DNA of 64,000 nucleotides from Haliovirga abyssi (GCF_030295325.1 NZ_AP027059.1:2356001-2420000), one strand, 5' to 3'; shown: positions 48,882-58,926, counted from the first letter of the stretch. A program made the numbers and translations. The notes: generated by a model from the sequence alone, not told the origin.

Positions 48882-50435
48882 TCACACAACTATCTCAAAT
48901 ATCTCTTTTCCTTCTACTATAACTCTATCCTTAATATACTTTTTTCCCTTATTAAAATTATAAAACACCATATACCCCTTATCTAAATTTTGTGCCTCCA
49001 AATATCCACACAACTGCTCCCTACCCTCTTGTTCATACTGCCCACCACGCCATATCTTTAACTCTATTACATATTTTTTCATATTATATGTAACAACTAT
49101 ATCCATTCTATTTGACTCTCTTGTTTCTGATTCTACAAAATAAAATCCCGTTCCATTTATTATTGGCTTTAAAAATGCTAAAAATAGAAGCCGTCCTTCT
49201 CGCTCTATAAATTTTTCATCTATTTTTCTATATTCTGCTTTCATTAGTTCTTGAAATTTACTTAATACCAATTCCATATCTAAATTACCATTATCATCTA
49301 TAAATTTTGTCCTAAATTCATAAGTTAAAACTACTCCTTTTTCTCTCTCTCTTTTTGCTATCATATGATTGTAAAGTAATATTTCAAATATTTTATTGTC
49401 TATCTCTACTTTTTTATTTTTTCCTCTTATTATTCCATACATTTTGCCTAATGAAGCCATTATATCTGTATGCACATAATCAACTTTCTCATTTCCTAAT
49501 ATAACTTTTTCTATAAATTTATAAAACTCTCTATTATTTTCTATATTTTTTATTATATCATCAAATAGTGTATTTGGGGTTTCCAATATTATTTTTATAG
49601 CTTCTTCTAACCCTTTTTCTGTAAAATCTCTATCTAATTTTTCATCTATTACTTTGCATAATTTACTTACTAAAAATGGATACCCATTTGTATACATATA
49701 TATTTTTTCTGAAATGTTTTTTATATCCATACCTGTTTTCGCATTTTTCTCATAATCTATTAACATTGTTGATATCTCTTCTGGACTAAAGCTCATATCT
49801 ATATCAAAATCTACCGCTATATTCCACGGACTATTTAAAGTTCTGTTTTCATCTGGTCGCAATTTCAACTTTAAATTTTTTACATCATGTACTCCTGCTA
49901 ATATTACTGTATTAAATGTATAATCTTTTCCCATATTTCTTCTTAAATATTTATCTCTAAACATTCCTATAAAATTTAAGAATAGTTGATTATTACTGCT
50001 TTTATCTACTTCATCTATCATTAATATTACTTTTTTATTTGCTTCTAATATAAATTCTGTTATAAATTCATCTAACTCTTCGAAATTTGTTACCCTATTA
50101 TTTTCATCAATAAATTTTATTAATTTTGTTTCTTTTTTTAATTTTAACTCTTTTCTTAATAGTTTTATAAATACTTTTGATAAATTTTTTTCATTTTCAA
50201 AAGGAACTTCTCCTATCCCTTCAAAACTTATTGATATTAATAAATATTCTTTATTATTTTTCAATTTTTCTTCTAATAGATACATTGTTGTTGTCTTCCC
50301 ATATTGTCTTGGACGATTTATTGTGAAATATTTTCTTTTTTCTATTAATTTTATTATTTCATTCAATTTAGATGTTGTATCTACCATATAGTGTTCTTCA
50401 GGAATACAAGTCCCTGTTATATTAAATTCTTTCAT
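48882..50435 (-). CDS. AAA-ATPase/PD-(D/E)XK nuclease-like protein, copy 2 (divergent middle)
   Basis: 517 aa from the ATG at 50435, which has GGAGGTTGT upstream; a longer frame to 50462 adds only codons over the ribosome site. Ends and ATPase domain are almost the same as in copies 1 and 3 (same Walker A and B, same nuclease tail). The segment of about residues 284-378 (roughly 49298-49586) is only distantly similar: ETPNTLFDDIIKNIENNREFYKF replaces the NSNNTLFDDVIKNINRYKELYNL of the others. A mosaic of this kind points to recombination or selected diversification of one module. Confidence 0.88.
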   Translation of the reverse strand: MKEFNITGTCIPEEHYMVDTTSKLNEIIKLIEKRKYFTINRPRQYGKTTTMYLLEEKLKNNKEYLLISISFEGIGEVPFENEKNLSKVFIKLLRKELKLKKETKLIKFIDENNRVTNFEELDEFITEFILEANKKVILMIDEVDKSSNNQLFLNFIGMFRDKYLRRNMGKDYTFNTVILAGVHDVKNLKLKLRPDENRTLNSPWNIAVDFDIDMSFSPEEISTMLIDYEKNAKTGMDIKNISEKIYMYTNGYPFLVSKLCKVIDEKLDRDFTEKGLEEAIKIILETPNTLFDDIIKNIENNREFYKFIEKVILGNEKVDYVHTDIMASLGKMYGIIRGKNKKVEIDNKIFEILLYNHMIAKREREKGVVLTYEFRTKFIDDNGNLDMELVLSKFQELMKAEYRKIDEKFIEREGRLLFLAFLKPIINGTGFYFVESETRESNRMDIVVTYNMKKYVIELKIWRGGQYEQEGREQLCGYLEAQNLDKGYMVFYNFNKGKKYIKDRVIVEGKEIFEIVV

Positions 50436-50625
50436 TTTTACAACCTCCGCTTGTTTTATCATTTATCTTTAAATTTATAATTGCTTTTCTATTATTATTA
50501 TATCTTCTACTCCATTATTTAGCATATTTGGAATCTACTCCTACAAAAAAATTTTTTGAATTATCACTATATCTTCTATGCTTCTATCTTCTCATTGTTA
50601 ATTTTTCATTATCAATTATCTCTTA

Positions 50626-52176
50626 TCACACAACTATCTCAAATATCTCTTTACCTTCCACTATAACTCTATCCTTAATATACATTTTCCCCTTATTAAA
50701 ATTATAAAACACCATATACCCCTTATTTAAATTTTGTGCCTCCAAATATCCACACAACTGTTCCCTACCCTCTTGTTCATACTGACCACCACGCCATATT
50801 TTTAACTCTATTACATATTTTTTCATATTATATGTAACAACTATATCCATTCTATTGGACTCTCTTGTTTCTGATTCTACAAAATAAAATCCTGTTCCAT
50901 TTATTATTGGCTTTAAAAATGCTAAAAACAGTAATCGCCCTTCTCGTTCTACAAACTTTTCATCTATTTTTCTATATTCTGCTTTCATCAATTCTTGAAA
51001 TTTACTTAATACCAATTCCATATCTAAATTGCCATTATCATCTATAAATTTCCCCATATATTTATAATCAAGAACAGAACCTTTTTTCATATCTCTCATT
51101 GCTATCATATAATTATATAAACGTATCTCAAATATTTTATTATGAATTATTAATTTATGCTTTTTATTTTCTCTAAATATTCCATATATTATTCCTAAAC
51201 TATGAGCATCAGAATTATATTGAATCTCCTCTCCATCAAGGACTATTCTCTCTATTAGATTATATAATTCCTTATATCTATTTATATTTTTTATTACATC
51301 ATCAAATAATGTATTATTACTATTTAATATTATTTTTATTGCTTCTTCTAACCCTTTTTCTGTAAAATCTCTATCTAATTTTTCATCTATTACTTTGCAT
51401 AATTTACTTACTAAAAATGGATACCCATTTGTATACATATATATTTTTTCTGAAATGTTTTTTATATCCATTCCTGTTTTAGCATCTGCTTCATATTCAA
51501 TTAGCATTGTTGATATCTCTTCTGAATTAAAGCTCATATCTATATCAAAATCTACCGCTATATTCCACGGACTATTTAAAGTTCTGTTTTCATCTGGTCG
51601 CAATTTCAACTTTAAATTTTTTACATCATGTACTCCTGCCAATATTACTGTATTAAATGTATAATCTTTTCCCATATTTCTTCTTAAATATTTATCTCTA
51701 AACATTCCTATAAAATTTAAGAATAGTTGATTGTTACTACTTTTATCTACTTCATCTATCATTAATATTACTTTTTTATTTGCTTCTAACATAAGCTCTG
51801 TTATAAATTCATCTAACTCTTCAAAATTTGTTGCATTATTATTTTCATCAATAAATTTTATTAATTTTGTTTCTTTTTTTAATTTTAACTCTTTTCTTAA
51901 TAGTTTTATAAATACTTTTGATAATTTTTTTTCATTTTCAAAAGGAACTTCTCCTATTCCTTCAAAACTTATTGATATTAATAAATATTCCTTATTATCT
52001 CTCAATTTTCTTTCCAATAAATACATTGTTGTTGTCTTCCCATATTGTCTTGGACGATTTATTGTAAAATATTTTCTTTTTTCTATTAATTTTATTATTT
52101 CATTCAATTTAGATGTTGTATCTACCATATAATGTTCTTCAGGAATACAAGTTCCTGTTATATTAAATTCTTTCAT
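50626..52176 (-). CDS. AAA-ATPase/PD-(D/E)XK nuclease-like protein, copy 3
   Basis: 516 aa from the ATG at 52176 behind GGAGGTTGT; the frame is open to 52209. All motifs of copies 1 and 2 are present and intact (RPRQYGKTT, LMIDEVD, and the D...ELK nuclease motif). The middle segment is of the copy 1 type with scattered changes. It is the promoter-proximal gene of the array, preceded by an extended -10 promoter at 52294 and a piece of an IS-like end. Confidence 0.88.
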   Translation of the reverse strand: MKEFNITGTCIPEEHYMVDTTSKLNEIIKLIEKRKYFTINRPRQYGKTTTMYLLERKLRDNKEYLLISISFEGIGEVPFENEKKLSKVFIKLLRKELKLKKETKLIKFIDENNNATNFEELDEFITELMLEANKKVILMIDEVDKSSNNQLFLNFIGMFRDKYLRRNMGKDYTFNTVILAGVHDVKNLKLKLRPDENRTLNSPWNIAVDFDIDMSFNSEEISTMLIEYEADAKTGMDIKNISEKIYMYTNGYPFLVSKLCKVIDEKLDRDFTEKGLEEAIKIILNSNNTLFDDVIKNINRYKELYNLIERIVLDGEEIQYNSDAHSLGIIYGIFRENKKHKLIIHNKIFEIRLYNYMIAMRDMKKGSVLDYKYMGKFIDDNGNLDMELVLSKFQELMKAEYRKIDEKFVEREGRLLFLAFLKPIINGTGFYFVESETRESNRMDIVVTYNMKKYVIELKIWRGGQYEQEGREQLCGYLEAQNLNKGYMVFYNFNKGKMYIKDRVIVEGKEIFEIVV

Positions 52177-52232
52177 TTTTACAACCTCCATTAGTTTGCC
52201 TTGTTTCAATTTCTTTTTTATTATATTATGAT

Positions 52233-52262
52233 TAGACCCCCAAAATGTAGCTTTCTAAAATC
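52233..52262. mobile_element. Isolated IS/MITE-like end
   Basis: GACCCCCAAAATGTAGCTTT and the next bases resemble both ends of the palindromic element at 31292-31400 (CTCCCAAATGGTAGTTTTCT; GACCCACAAAAAAGTATTTA). Only one end is visible here, in the leader of the AAA-nuclease array. Confidence 0.35.
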
Positions 52263-52293
52263 ATATTATTAAGAGCTCAATTAACTTAATAGT

Positions 52294-52299
52294 ATTATA
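52294..52299 (-). promoter_or_regulatory. Extended -10 promoter of the AAA-nuclease array
   Basis: TGTTATAAT on the minus strand (TATAAT at 52299-52294 with the TG extension) has no good -35 box. It lies about 118 nt before the copy 3 start codon. It probably drives the array and perhaps the jet operon. Confidence 0.5.
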
Positions 52300-52477
52300 A
52301 CATATTTGAATTACAAAATAAATTTTTTTATATTTTCCAACAGTCCCAAGTTTTTGTAGAAAAAAATTTCATTTAGTTTTCATTATTATTTTATCTTACA
52401 TTACTTTTTATCCGCCTTTATCCCTTGGTTAAAATATATTTTTTCTTTTTTCTTCTATATTCTAATTGTCAACTATT

Positions 52478-52507
52478 AAAAAAAGGACGGCTTTCGCCAT
52501 CCTTTTT
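52478..52507 (-). terminator. Terminator after the M18 aminopeptidase gene
   Basis: AAAAAGGATGGC and GCCGTCCTTTTT (minus strand) form a stem with a short loop and a T-run. It isolates the aminopeptidase unit from the AAA-nuclease array. Confidence 0.8.
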
Positions 52508-52508
52508 C

Positions 52509-53897
52509 CTATCTCTCATAAAAAACTTTATATGTTCTATAAGTCTCAAATAGATCAAATTTTGATGCTACTTCATAAGGTGAATGCATAGCAAGTAAAG
52601 CTGGTCCTGCATCAATTGTATGTATTCCAAAGTGTGCAAGATATTTTGCTACTGTTCCTCCTCCACCTTCATCTATTTTTCCTAACATTCCTGTTTGCCA
52701 TTTTATTCCTGCATCATTTAACATTTTTCTAAGCATTCCTACATATTCTGCATCTGCATCATTAGAAGCACCTTTTCCTCCATGACCTGTATATTTAGTC
52801 ATTACAATTCCATATCCTAATTTTGAAGCATTTTGTTCTTCATGAACACTTTTAAATATTGGATTAATTCCTCCATTTACATCTGAAGATAATGCATAAC
52901 TATTCCATAAACATTTTCTTAAGAAATAATCATTATAATTATCTTTTAATTTATACATAATATCACTCATAAAGAATTCAAGATATCTTGATTCTAATCC
53001 AGTAGAACCAGTTGACCCTATCTCCTCTTTATCTGCTAAATAACATACTGCTGTATGTTTTGGAGTTTTTTCTATTTCTAAAATAGCTTTTAATGATGTA
53101 TATCCACAAATTCTATCATCATGTCCATATCCAGCTATCATACTTCTATCAAATCCTAAATCTTTTGCTTTAAATGCTGGTACAACTTCAAATTCTGCTG
53201 AAATAAAATCTTCTTCTTTCATTCCATAATCACTATTTAATTTTTCTAAAATAGCTTGTTTTACTTTATCTTTTACCTCTTTATCTTCAATTGATGTAGG
53301 TATTGAACCAACTACAAGTTGTAACTCTTCCCCTTTTATAACTTCTCTAGCTTTTCTATCATCTTGTGCATTTTTAGATAGATGTGGCAATATATCTGGT
53401 ATTGTAAATATAGGATCATTATCATCTTCTCCTATTGCTAAATCTACTTTTTTACCATCTTCTAATATTACTGTTCCATGTAATGCTAAAGGAATAGAAA
53501 CCCATTGATATTTTTTTACTCCACCATAATAATGTGTTCTTAATAAAGCAAATTCTGTATCTTCAAATAATGGATTTTGTTTTAAATCTAATCTTGGAGA
53601 ATCAATATGAGAAACTACAAAATTAACACCTTTTTCTACTTCCTCTTCTCCTACAATAACTAAAACAAGATTTTTTTCTCTATTTACATAATAAATTTTA
53701 TCTCCTGCTTTTAATTTTTCTACATTTTCTGCATTTACAAATCCATTCTCTTCTGCAACTTTTATTCCATTTCTTACAAATTCTCTTTCTGTTTTAGAGT
53801 CATTTAAAAATTTCTTATATCCATTTGAAAATTCAAATATCTCTTTTTTCTTTTCTTCTGCCATATTTTTCCATCCATTTTCTTTTTTTAATCTCAT
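52509..53897 (-). CDS. M18-family aspartyl aminopeptidase
   Basis: 462 aa. Zinc-ligand motifs of the M18/DNPEP family are visible: VSHIDSPRLDLK (His, Asp), DKEEIGSTGSTG (catalytic Glu pair), GYGHDDRICGY, and the terminal DAGPALLAMHSPYEVASKFD with the His ligand. It removes N-terminal acidic or neutral residues from peptides as a large cytoplasmic oligomer. The first ATG (53897) has a consensus CAGGAGGAG site at the right distance, so I prefer it to the ATG 11 codons later. Monocistronic. Confidence 0.92.
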   Translation of the reverse strand: MRLKKENGWKNMAEEKKKEIFEFSNGYKKFLNDSKTEREFVRNGIKVAEENGFVNAENVEKLKAGDKIYYVNREKNLVLVIVGEEEVEKGVNFVVSHIDSPRLDLKQNPLFEDTEFALLRTHYYGGVKKYQWVSIPLALHGTVILEDGKKVDLAIGEDDNDPIFTIPDILPHLSKNAQDDRKAREVIKGEELQLVVGSIPTSIEDKEVKDKVKQAILEKLNSDYGMKEEDFISAEFEVVPAFKAKDLGFDRSMIAGYGHDDRICGYTSLKAILEIEKTPKHTAVCYLADKEEIGSTGSTGLESRYLEFFMSDIMYKLKDNYNDYFLRKCLWNSYALSSDVNGGINPIFKSVHEEQNASKLGYGIVMTKYTGHGGKGASNDADAEYVGMLRKMLNDAGIKWQTGMLGKIDEGGGGTVAKYLAHFGIHTIDAGPALLAMHSPYEVASKFDLFETYRTYKVFYER

Positions 53898-53949
53898 TGT
53901 ATTCTCCTCCTGTATATGTCTATTATTACAATTTTGAACTGTAAATTAT

Positions 53950-53983
53950 AAATTGTCGGGATTATTAATATTCCCGACAATTT
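53950..53983. terminator. Terminator after pgi
   Basis: AAATTGTCGGGA (53950-53961) pairs exactly with 53972-53983; loop of 10 nt. T-runs are stronger on the plus strand but the position fits the end of pgi. Confidence 0.7.
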
Positions 53984-53995
53984 TTTATGATTTTT

Positions 53996-55339
53996 TTATA
54001 ATCTTTTTTCTAATTTTTCTTTTTCTTCTTCATAACCTGGTTTTCCAAGTAATGCAAACATATTTTTCTTATATGCTTCAACTCCCGGTTGATCAAAAGG
54101 ATTTACTCCTAATAAATAACCACTTATAGCACAAGCTTTTTCAAAGAAATAAAATAGATATCCTAAATTATATTCATTTATTTCTGGTATATTTATAACT
54201 AAATTAGGAACTCCTCCATCCACATGAGCTAACATTGTTCCTTGGAATGCTTTTTTATTAACATAGTCAATTGATTTTCCTGCTAAATAATTTAATCCAT
54301 CCAAATTATCTTTAGTTTCTTTTATAGTTAATTCTTCTACTGGTTTTCCAATATTTAATACTGTTTCAAATAATATTCTATTTCCATCTTGTATATATTG
54401 ACCCATAGAATGTAAATCTGTTGTGAAATCCACTGCTGCTGGGAAAATTCCTTTTCCATCTTTTCCTTCACTTTCTCCATTAAGCTGTTTCCACCATTCA
54501 GCTATATAATGCAAAGAAGGTTCATAATCTACCATTATTTCTATTAATTTCCCTTTTCTGTGTAAAATATTTCTAAGTGCTGCATATTTATAACAATCAT
54601 TTTCTTTAAATGGTGCTTTATAATCTTCCATTGCATCAGCTGCACCAGCCATTAATTGTTCTATATCTATCCCTGCTGCTGCTATTGGTAATAATCCAAC
54701 TGCTGTTAAAACAGAAAATCTTCCACCAACATCATCTGGAACAACAAAAGTTTCATATCCTTCTGCTGTAGCAAGTTCTTTTAAAGCTCCTTTTTTAGCA
54801 TCTGTTGTAGCAAATATTCTATCTTTTGCATTTTCTTTTCCATACTTTTCTTCTAATAATTCTTTAAAAATTCTAAAAGCTATAGCTGGTTCTGTAGTTG
54901 TTCCTGATTTAGAGATAATATTTATAGCAAAATCTTTATTTTTTATTAAATTATAAAGATGTTTTATATATGTAGAGCTTATATTATTTCCTACAAAATA
55001 TATTTCTGGTGTTTTTCTATCTTCTTTTTTCATATTGTTATAAAAACTATCTGTTAAAGCTTCTATTGCAGCTCTAGCCCCAAGATATGAACCACCAATT
55101 CCAATTACTAAAAGTACATCTGAATTAGATTTTATTTTTTCTGCTGCTTTTTTTATTCTATCAAACTCTTCTTTATTATATGTTTTAGGTAAATCTACCC
55201 ATCCTAAAAAATCACTTCCTGGACCTTTTTTTGAATTTAATAACTCTTCTGCTGCATTTACTTGAGATCCCATAAACTCAATTTCATTTTCACGTACAAA
55301 TTCTAATGCATTTGAATAATCTAAAGATATTTTTTTCAT
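53996..55339 (-). CDS. pgi: Glucose-6-phosphate isomerase
   Basis: 447 aa, the short form found in Firmicutes-like bacteria. [17 protein letters not shown], the sugar-phosphate loop [27 protein letters not shown] and the catalytic Lys region [17 protein letters not shown] are all present. It interconverts glucose 6-phosphate and fructose 6-phosphate. It follows hisA by 22 nt on the same strand but is functionally unrelated. Confidence 0.97.
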   Translation of the reverse strand: MKKISLDYSNALEFVRENEIEFMGSQVNAAEELLNSKKGPGSDFLGWVDLPKTYNKEEFDRIKKAAEKIKSNSDVLLVIGIGGSYLGARAAIEALTDSFYNNMKKEDRKTPEIYFVGNNISSTYIKHLYNLIKNKDFAINIISKSGTTTEPAIAFRIFKELLEEKYGKENAKDRIFATTDAKKGALKELATAEGYETFVVPDDVGGRFSVLTAVGLLPIAAAGIDIEQLMAGAADAMEDYKAPFKENDCYKYAALRNILHRKGKLIEIMVDYEPSLHYIAEWWKQLNGESEGKDGKGIFPAAVDFTTDLHSMGQYIQDGNRILFETVLNIGKPVEELTIKETKDNLDGLNYLAGKSIDYVNKKAFQGTMLAHVDGGVPNLVINIPEINEYNLGYLFYFFEKACAISGYLLGVNPFDQPGVEAYKKNMFALLGKPGYEEEKEKLEKRL

Positions 55340-55361
55340 ACAAAATCCTCCCTATATAAAT

Positions 55362-56099
55362 TTATTTTTGAGCCATTTCTAAATATTTTATAACTTCTTT
55401 TAAATTTAATCTATTTTCATATATTGCTTTTCCTACAATTACACCTTCAAGTTTTTCATTTTCTAATTTATTTAATTCTATAATATCATTAATAGTTCCA
55501 ACTCCACCTGATGCTACTAAATTTATTTTTGTTTCTTCTAATATTTTTTTCATTATATCCAAATTTATGCCTTCTAACATTCCATCTTTTGATATATCAG
55601 TATATATAACTGTTTTTACACCTAATTTTTCCATATCTTTTATAAATTCTATAGAATCTTTTTTTGTAATTTCTGTCCAACCAGTAATTGCAACTTTTCC
55701 ATCTTTTGCATCAATTCCAATAACTATTTTTTCTGCACCAAATTTCTCTACTGCTTCTTTTACTATTTCAGGTTTTTTTATTGCAATAGTTCCTAATATA
55801 ACTCTACTTACTCCTAATTTTAATAACTCTTCAATTCTGAATAAATCTCTAATTCCTCCTCCTAATTCTACAGGAATATTTATATTGTTCACAATATCTC
55901 TTATCAGTTCTCTATTTTTTAATTCTCCTTCTAATGCTCCATCCAAATCCACTAAATGAATAAATCCAGCACCTTCTTCTTCAAATCTTTTAGCTACTTC
56001 AACTGGATTGTCAAAAAATATTGTTTCTTTCTTATAATCTCCTTGTGTAAGTCTTACACATTTTCCATTTCTAATATCAATTGCTGGAAATATCTTCAT
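55362..56099 (-). CDS. hisA: Phosphoribosylformimino-5-aminoimidazole carboxamide ribotide isomerase
   Basis: 245 aa from the ATG at 56099 (GGAGGAGTATA before it); nine further in-frame codons upstream lack a ribosome site and overlap it. The barrel shows MKIFPAIDIRNGKCVRLTQG with the first catalytic Asp, ELGGGIRD, TGWTE, YTDISKDGMLEG with the second Asp, and ASGGVG. Step 4 of histidine synthesis. It lies 27 kb away from hisF-hisI, so the histidine genes of this organism are split. Confidence 0.96.
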   Translation of the reverse strand: MKIFPAIDIRNGKCVRLTQGDYKKETIFFDNPVEVAKRFEEEGAGFIHLVDLDGALEGELKNRELIRDIVNNINIPVELGGGIRDLFRIEELLKLGVSRVILGTIAIKKPEIVKEAVEKFGAEKIVIGIDAKDGKVAITGWTEITKKDSIEFIKDMEKLGVKTVIYTDISKDGMLEGINLDIMKKILEETKINLVASGGVGTINDIIELNKLENEKLEGVIVGKAIYENRLNLKEVIKYLEMAQK

Positions 56100-56134
56100 T
56101 ATACTCCTCCACACCATTATTTTCAATTACTTTT

Positions 56135-56809
56135 TTAAAGTTCTATACCTTTACTTCTTCTATCTCTTTGAACTTTAAATAAATATGAAATTATTCTGTC
56201 TCTTAATTTTTCATTTATCTTAACAAATTCTAAACCATAACCATATCTTTTTCCTCTATCATCTTCAAGAATATCTTTTCGTTTTATTGCTCCAAATATT
56301 TTTTTACATTCCACTCCATTAGGTAATTTAAATTCTATTTCAAATTTATCATTCATTTTCAGATTATTTAAAACTAAAATATAAATTCCACCACCACTTA
56401 TATTTTTAGAAACTCCTTTTATTATTTCAAATTTATCTTCCTCATTTTCAGGATTTTCTTTTTTCCTTTTTAAGGTAGCAATTACATTCATTCTTATTCT
56501 TACATAATTTCTTCTTTGTAATCTTTCTATCTTCTCAGGATAATGCAACACAAAATTTGAAAAAGGTTTTAAATATCTTCTTACCACTTTTCCTGAAAAT
56601 CCATAAACTCCATCTTTTTTCACTTCACTTATTCTAACCATTTCTCCCACTCTTAATGGAATAACGTGTCCTTTTTCTATTGGTAATCCTATATGAACAT
56701 CATTTTTTTCATCTATATCTTCTATTTTAGTTAAATATGGACCTTTTTTAGTTTCAGGAAGTTCTATCTCTATTCTATTTCCTATTTTTATAACATCTTC
56801 TATATTCAT
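56135..56809 (-). CDS. PilZ-domain c-di-GMP receptor (YcgR-like)
   Basis: 224 aa. The N-terminal YcgR-type beta domain (about 5-90) is followed by a PilZ domain. Its c-di-GMP-binding RxxxR lies at R100-R104 (LQRRNYVRIRM), and the second motif reads NISGGGIYI, an Asn version of (D/N)xSxxG. Binding of c-di-GMP is expected; in relatives this controls motility or exopolysaccharide. No flagellar gene is near. It begins 9 nt after the SLH protein gene ends. Confidence 0.88.
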   Translation of the reverse strand: MNIEDVIKIGNRIEIELPETKKGPYLTKIEDIDEKNDVHIGLPIEKGHVIPLRVGEMVRISEVKKDGVYGFSGKVVRRYLKPFSNFVLHYPEKIERLQRRNYVRIRMNVIATLKRKKENPENEEDKFEIIKGVSKNISGGGIYILVLNNLKMNDKFEIEFKLPNGVECKKIFGAIKRKDILEDDRGKRYGYGLEFVKINEKLRDRIISYLFKVQRDRRSKGIEL

Positions 56810-56818
56810 AAGCTCCCC

Positions 56819-58495
56819 CTAGAACTCTATTTTCATCCCTATTCTTATCTCTCCGTTTTTATTATTTTTTATAAATTTATCTTCATTATCAAAATTTAAA
56901 TTATAATCTTTATTGAAAAAATCTTTTTCATTATCTATATAATCTTTATCACTTTTTATATATAATATGTATGTTTTGAAATTTTGATTTAATTCATACA
57001 ACAATTTTAAGTATAATACATTATAATTTTCTATATTGCTTTTTTTATTTTTATATCCTATATCAAAATTTAAATTTTTTAAAAAATCATATTTTATCTT
57101 ACCATATATTTCAGTTGATTCTTGATTTTTTTTAAAATCATCTAAAACAAATGTTGTATTACTTTGTATTGTATCTATATTAAAACTTTCTTCATCGATA
57201 GATTTTTTATTTACACCTATATAAATATTTGTTCCATAAATTTTATTTTCTATTATTATATAATGATTTATAAAAGTATCTAATATAGTATCATAATAAT
57301 TCATTCTATAATGTATAAATCCGTTTTTTATAACTTCATATGAAGTTTCAGCAGATATTTTATTATAAAATTGTGCTTTCCCATCTTTTCTTTCATATCC
57401 AATTTTAAAATTTGAATATTCTGCAATTATATTATATATTTTCATATTGTTTGTCTCTGTAGTATTCGTTTTTGTATATCCTAATTTTAATTTTAAATTA
57501 TCATCTAATATTTTTATCAATGATAATTTTCCCAAAAGTTCATACTTTAAATTATTCTCTTTTTCGTTTGGAATATACTCTAAAAATATATCTGCATATT
57601 TTGTAGATACTTTATCCATAATTTTTAATACACTATTATTTTTTTCTAAATTAAATATATTTATATCATTTTTTAAAATTAATCCATATGAATTAAATTC
57701 GTTATTTGTAATATCATAGTTATCATATTCAATATTTCCTAATGATGAATATAATTTATTTTCATATCCTTTTGTATAAAATTGAAGCTTTAATTTCTCT
57801 ATAATATCATAATCCATTTTTAATTTTGTTACTAAATTATTATCAATACTGTTTTTTCCCATTACAAATTCATAATTATTTCCATATAATTTTAATTCTG
57901 AATCATATTTTGAATTGTAGTTTTTTGCATTAATATCACCGGTTGATATATAATAATCTAATGATAATTTATAATTACTATTAGATAAAAATTGTTTTTC
58001 TGTTGAATTCGAACTTACAGAAGTTGTATTTTTTAAGTTATTTGTTTTTATCATAGATTCTATTTTTTTTATTTTTAAATTTAGATTTTCTATCTCTTTA
58101 CTATTTTTTGTTTCATTTTCTGTTTTTAAATTTAATTTTTTTTCTAAATCTTTTATTTTATTTGTATATTTATTTATGTTAAATCCAAAATCACTTAAAT
58201 TTTTTGAAAAATCATATACTAAATTTTCTATTATAAGCAGATCATCTTTACTTGCTTTTTCATCATCTAATTTATTTAAAACTTTTGATAAATAATATGC
58301 TAATTCATATTTTGTTATTTTTTGTTCTCCATTAAAAAAATCTGAGTCAACTGTTAAAACTCCTTTGTAAACTAAATTTTCTATTGCTTTATACGCCCAA
58401 TGCTCTTTACTAACATCTTTATATAGTGCATCATCTTTAGCATAGCTAAGCAAATTTATTATTACAAATAAGATCATAAATATCTTTAATTTCAT
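56819..58495 (-). CDS. SLH-domain outer-membrane porin-like protein
   Basis: 558 aa. The start at 58495 is fixed by GAGGTG upstream and by a promoter at 58521-58549 that lies inside a possible longer frame. Signal peptide (KLKIFMILFVIINLLSYA), then one SLH domain (about 20-75: YKDVSKEHWAYKAIENLVYKGVL, ITKYELAYYLSKVL), a coiled coil (about 90-155) and about 400 residues of beta-strands ending in Phe (MKIEF). SLH plus coiled coil plus barrel is the layout of the OmpM-like proteins that tether the outer membrane to peptidoglycan in diderms such as Negativicutes and in some Fusobacteria. Confidence 0.85.
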   Translation of the reverse strand: MKLKIFMILFVIINLLSYAKDDALYKDVSKEHWAYKAIENLVYKGVLTVDSDFFNGEQKITKYELAYYLSKVLNKLDDEKASKDDLLIIENLVYDFSKNLSDFGFNINKYTNKIKDLEKKLNLKTENETKNSKEIENLNLKIKKIESMIKTNNLKNTTSVSSNSTEKQFLSNSNYKLSLDYYISTGDINAKNYNSKYDSELKLYGNNYEFVMGKNSIDNNLVTKLKMDYDIIEKLKLQFYTKGYENKLYSSLGNIEYDNYDITNNEFNSYGLILKNDINIFNLEKNNSVLKIMDKVSTKYADIFLEYIPNEKENNLKYELLGKLSLIKILDDNLKLKLGYTKTNTTETNNMKIYNIIAEYSNFKIGYERKDGKAQFYNKISAETSYEVIKNGFIHYRMNYYDTILDTFINHYIIIENKIYGTNIYIGVNKKSIDEESFNIDTIQSNTTFVLDDFKKNQESTEIYGKIKYDFLKNLNFDIGYKNKKSNIENYNVLYLKLLYELNQNFKTYILYIKSDKDYIDNEKDFFNKDYNLNFDNEDKFIKNNKNGEIRIGMKIEF

Positions 58496-58520
58496 TATGC
58501 CACACCTCACATTTTTTTTA

Positions 58521-58549
58521 ATTATAACATAAAGATTAGTTATTATCAA
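58521..58549 (-). promoter_or_regulatory. Promoter of the SLH-porin gene
   Basis: TTGATA (58549-58544) and TATAAT (58526-58521) are 17 nt apart with an extended TG (TGTTATAAT). Confidence 0.85.
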
Positions 58550-58724
58550 TAAACAATTCTACCATGAATGTGTTAATATTCACCTTATAATTCTTTTAAT
58601 CCAATGAGTATATTTATTAAAACTGTTTCTTAATTTAAAATTACTAAATATTTTTTTTATAACAAAAAAACTTTTTTCTAAATAAATTTATACTTTTACA
58701 TTAAATAAATAAAAATATATTAAA

Positions 58725-58753
58725 AAAAGCTGAATATATTATATTCAGCTTTT
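58725..58753 (-). terminator. Terminator of the tRNA-Gln gene
   Basis: AAAAGCTGAATAT (58725-58737) pairs perfectly with 58741-58753 around a 3-nt loop, followed by a T-run on the minus strand. It lies 22 nt from the tRNA 3' end. Confidence 0.85.
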
Positions 58754-58775
58754 AAATTACTTTATTTTTTTTAAA

Positions 58776-58850
58776 TGGCTGGGCTGGCTGGATTCGAACC
58801 AGCGCATGCGAGAGTCAAAGTCTCGTGCCTTACCGCTTGGCGACAGCCCA
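58776..58850 (-). tRNA. tRNA-Gln(TTG)
   Basis: A 75-nt cloverleaf with encoded CCA. The acceptor TGGGCTG pairs with CAGCCCA, the anticodon loop is CTTTGAC (TTG), and D-loop AAGCGGTAAGG and T-loop GTTCGAATC are standard. Confidence 0.96.
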
Positions 58851-58926
58851 ACAATTGCTAATTGCGCGAGAATTATTCTACTATTTTTCTTATGTTTTGT
58901 CAAGAGTTTTTTTAAAAAACTTTTTT

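Noticed and set aside
47134-52176. The three AAA-nuclease genes considered as transposases
   Set aside because: No DDE or tyrosine/serine recombinase motif and no terminal inverted repeats around single copies; the motifs are AAA and PD-(D/E)XK.
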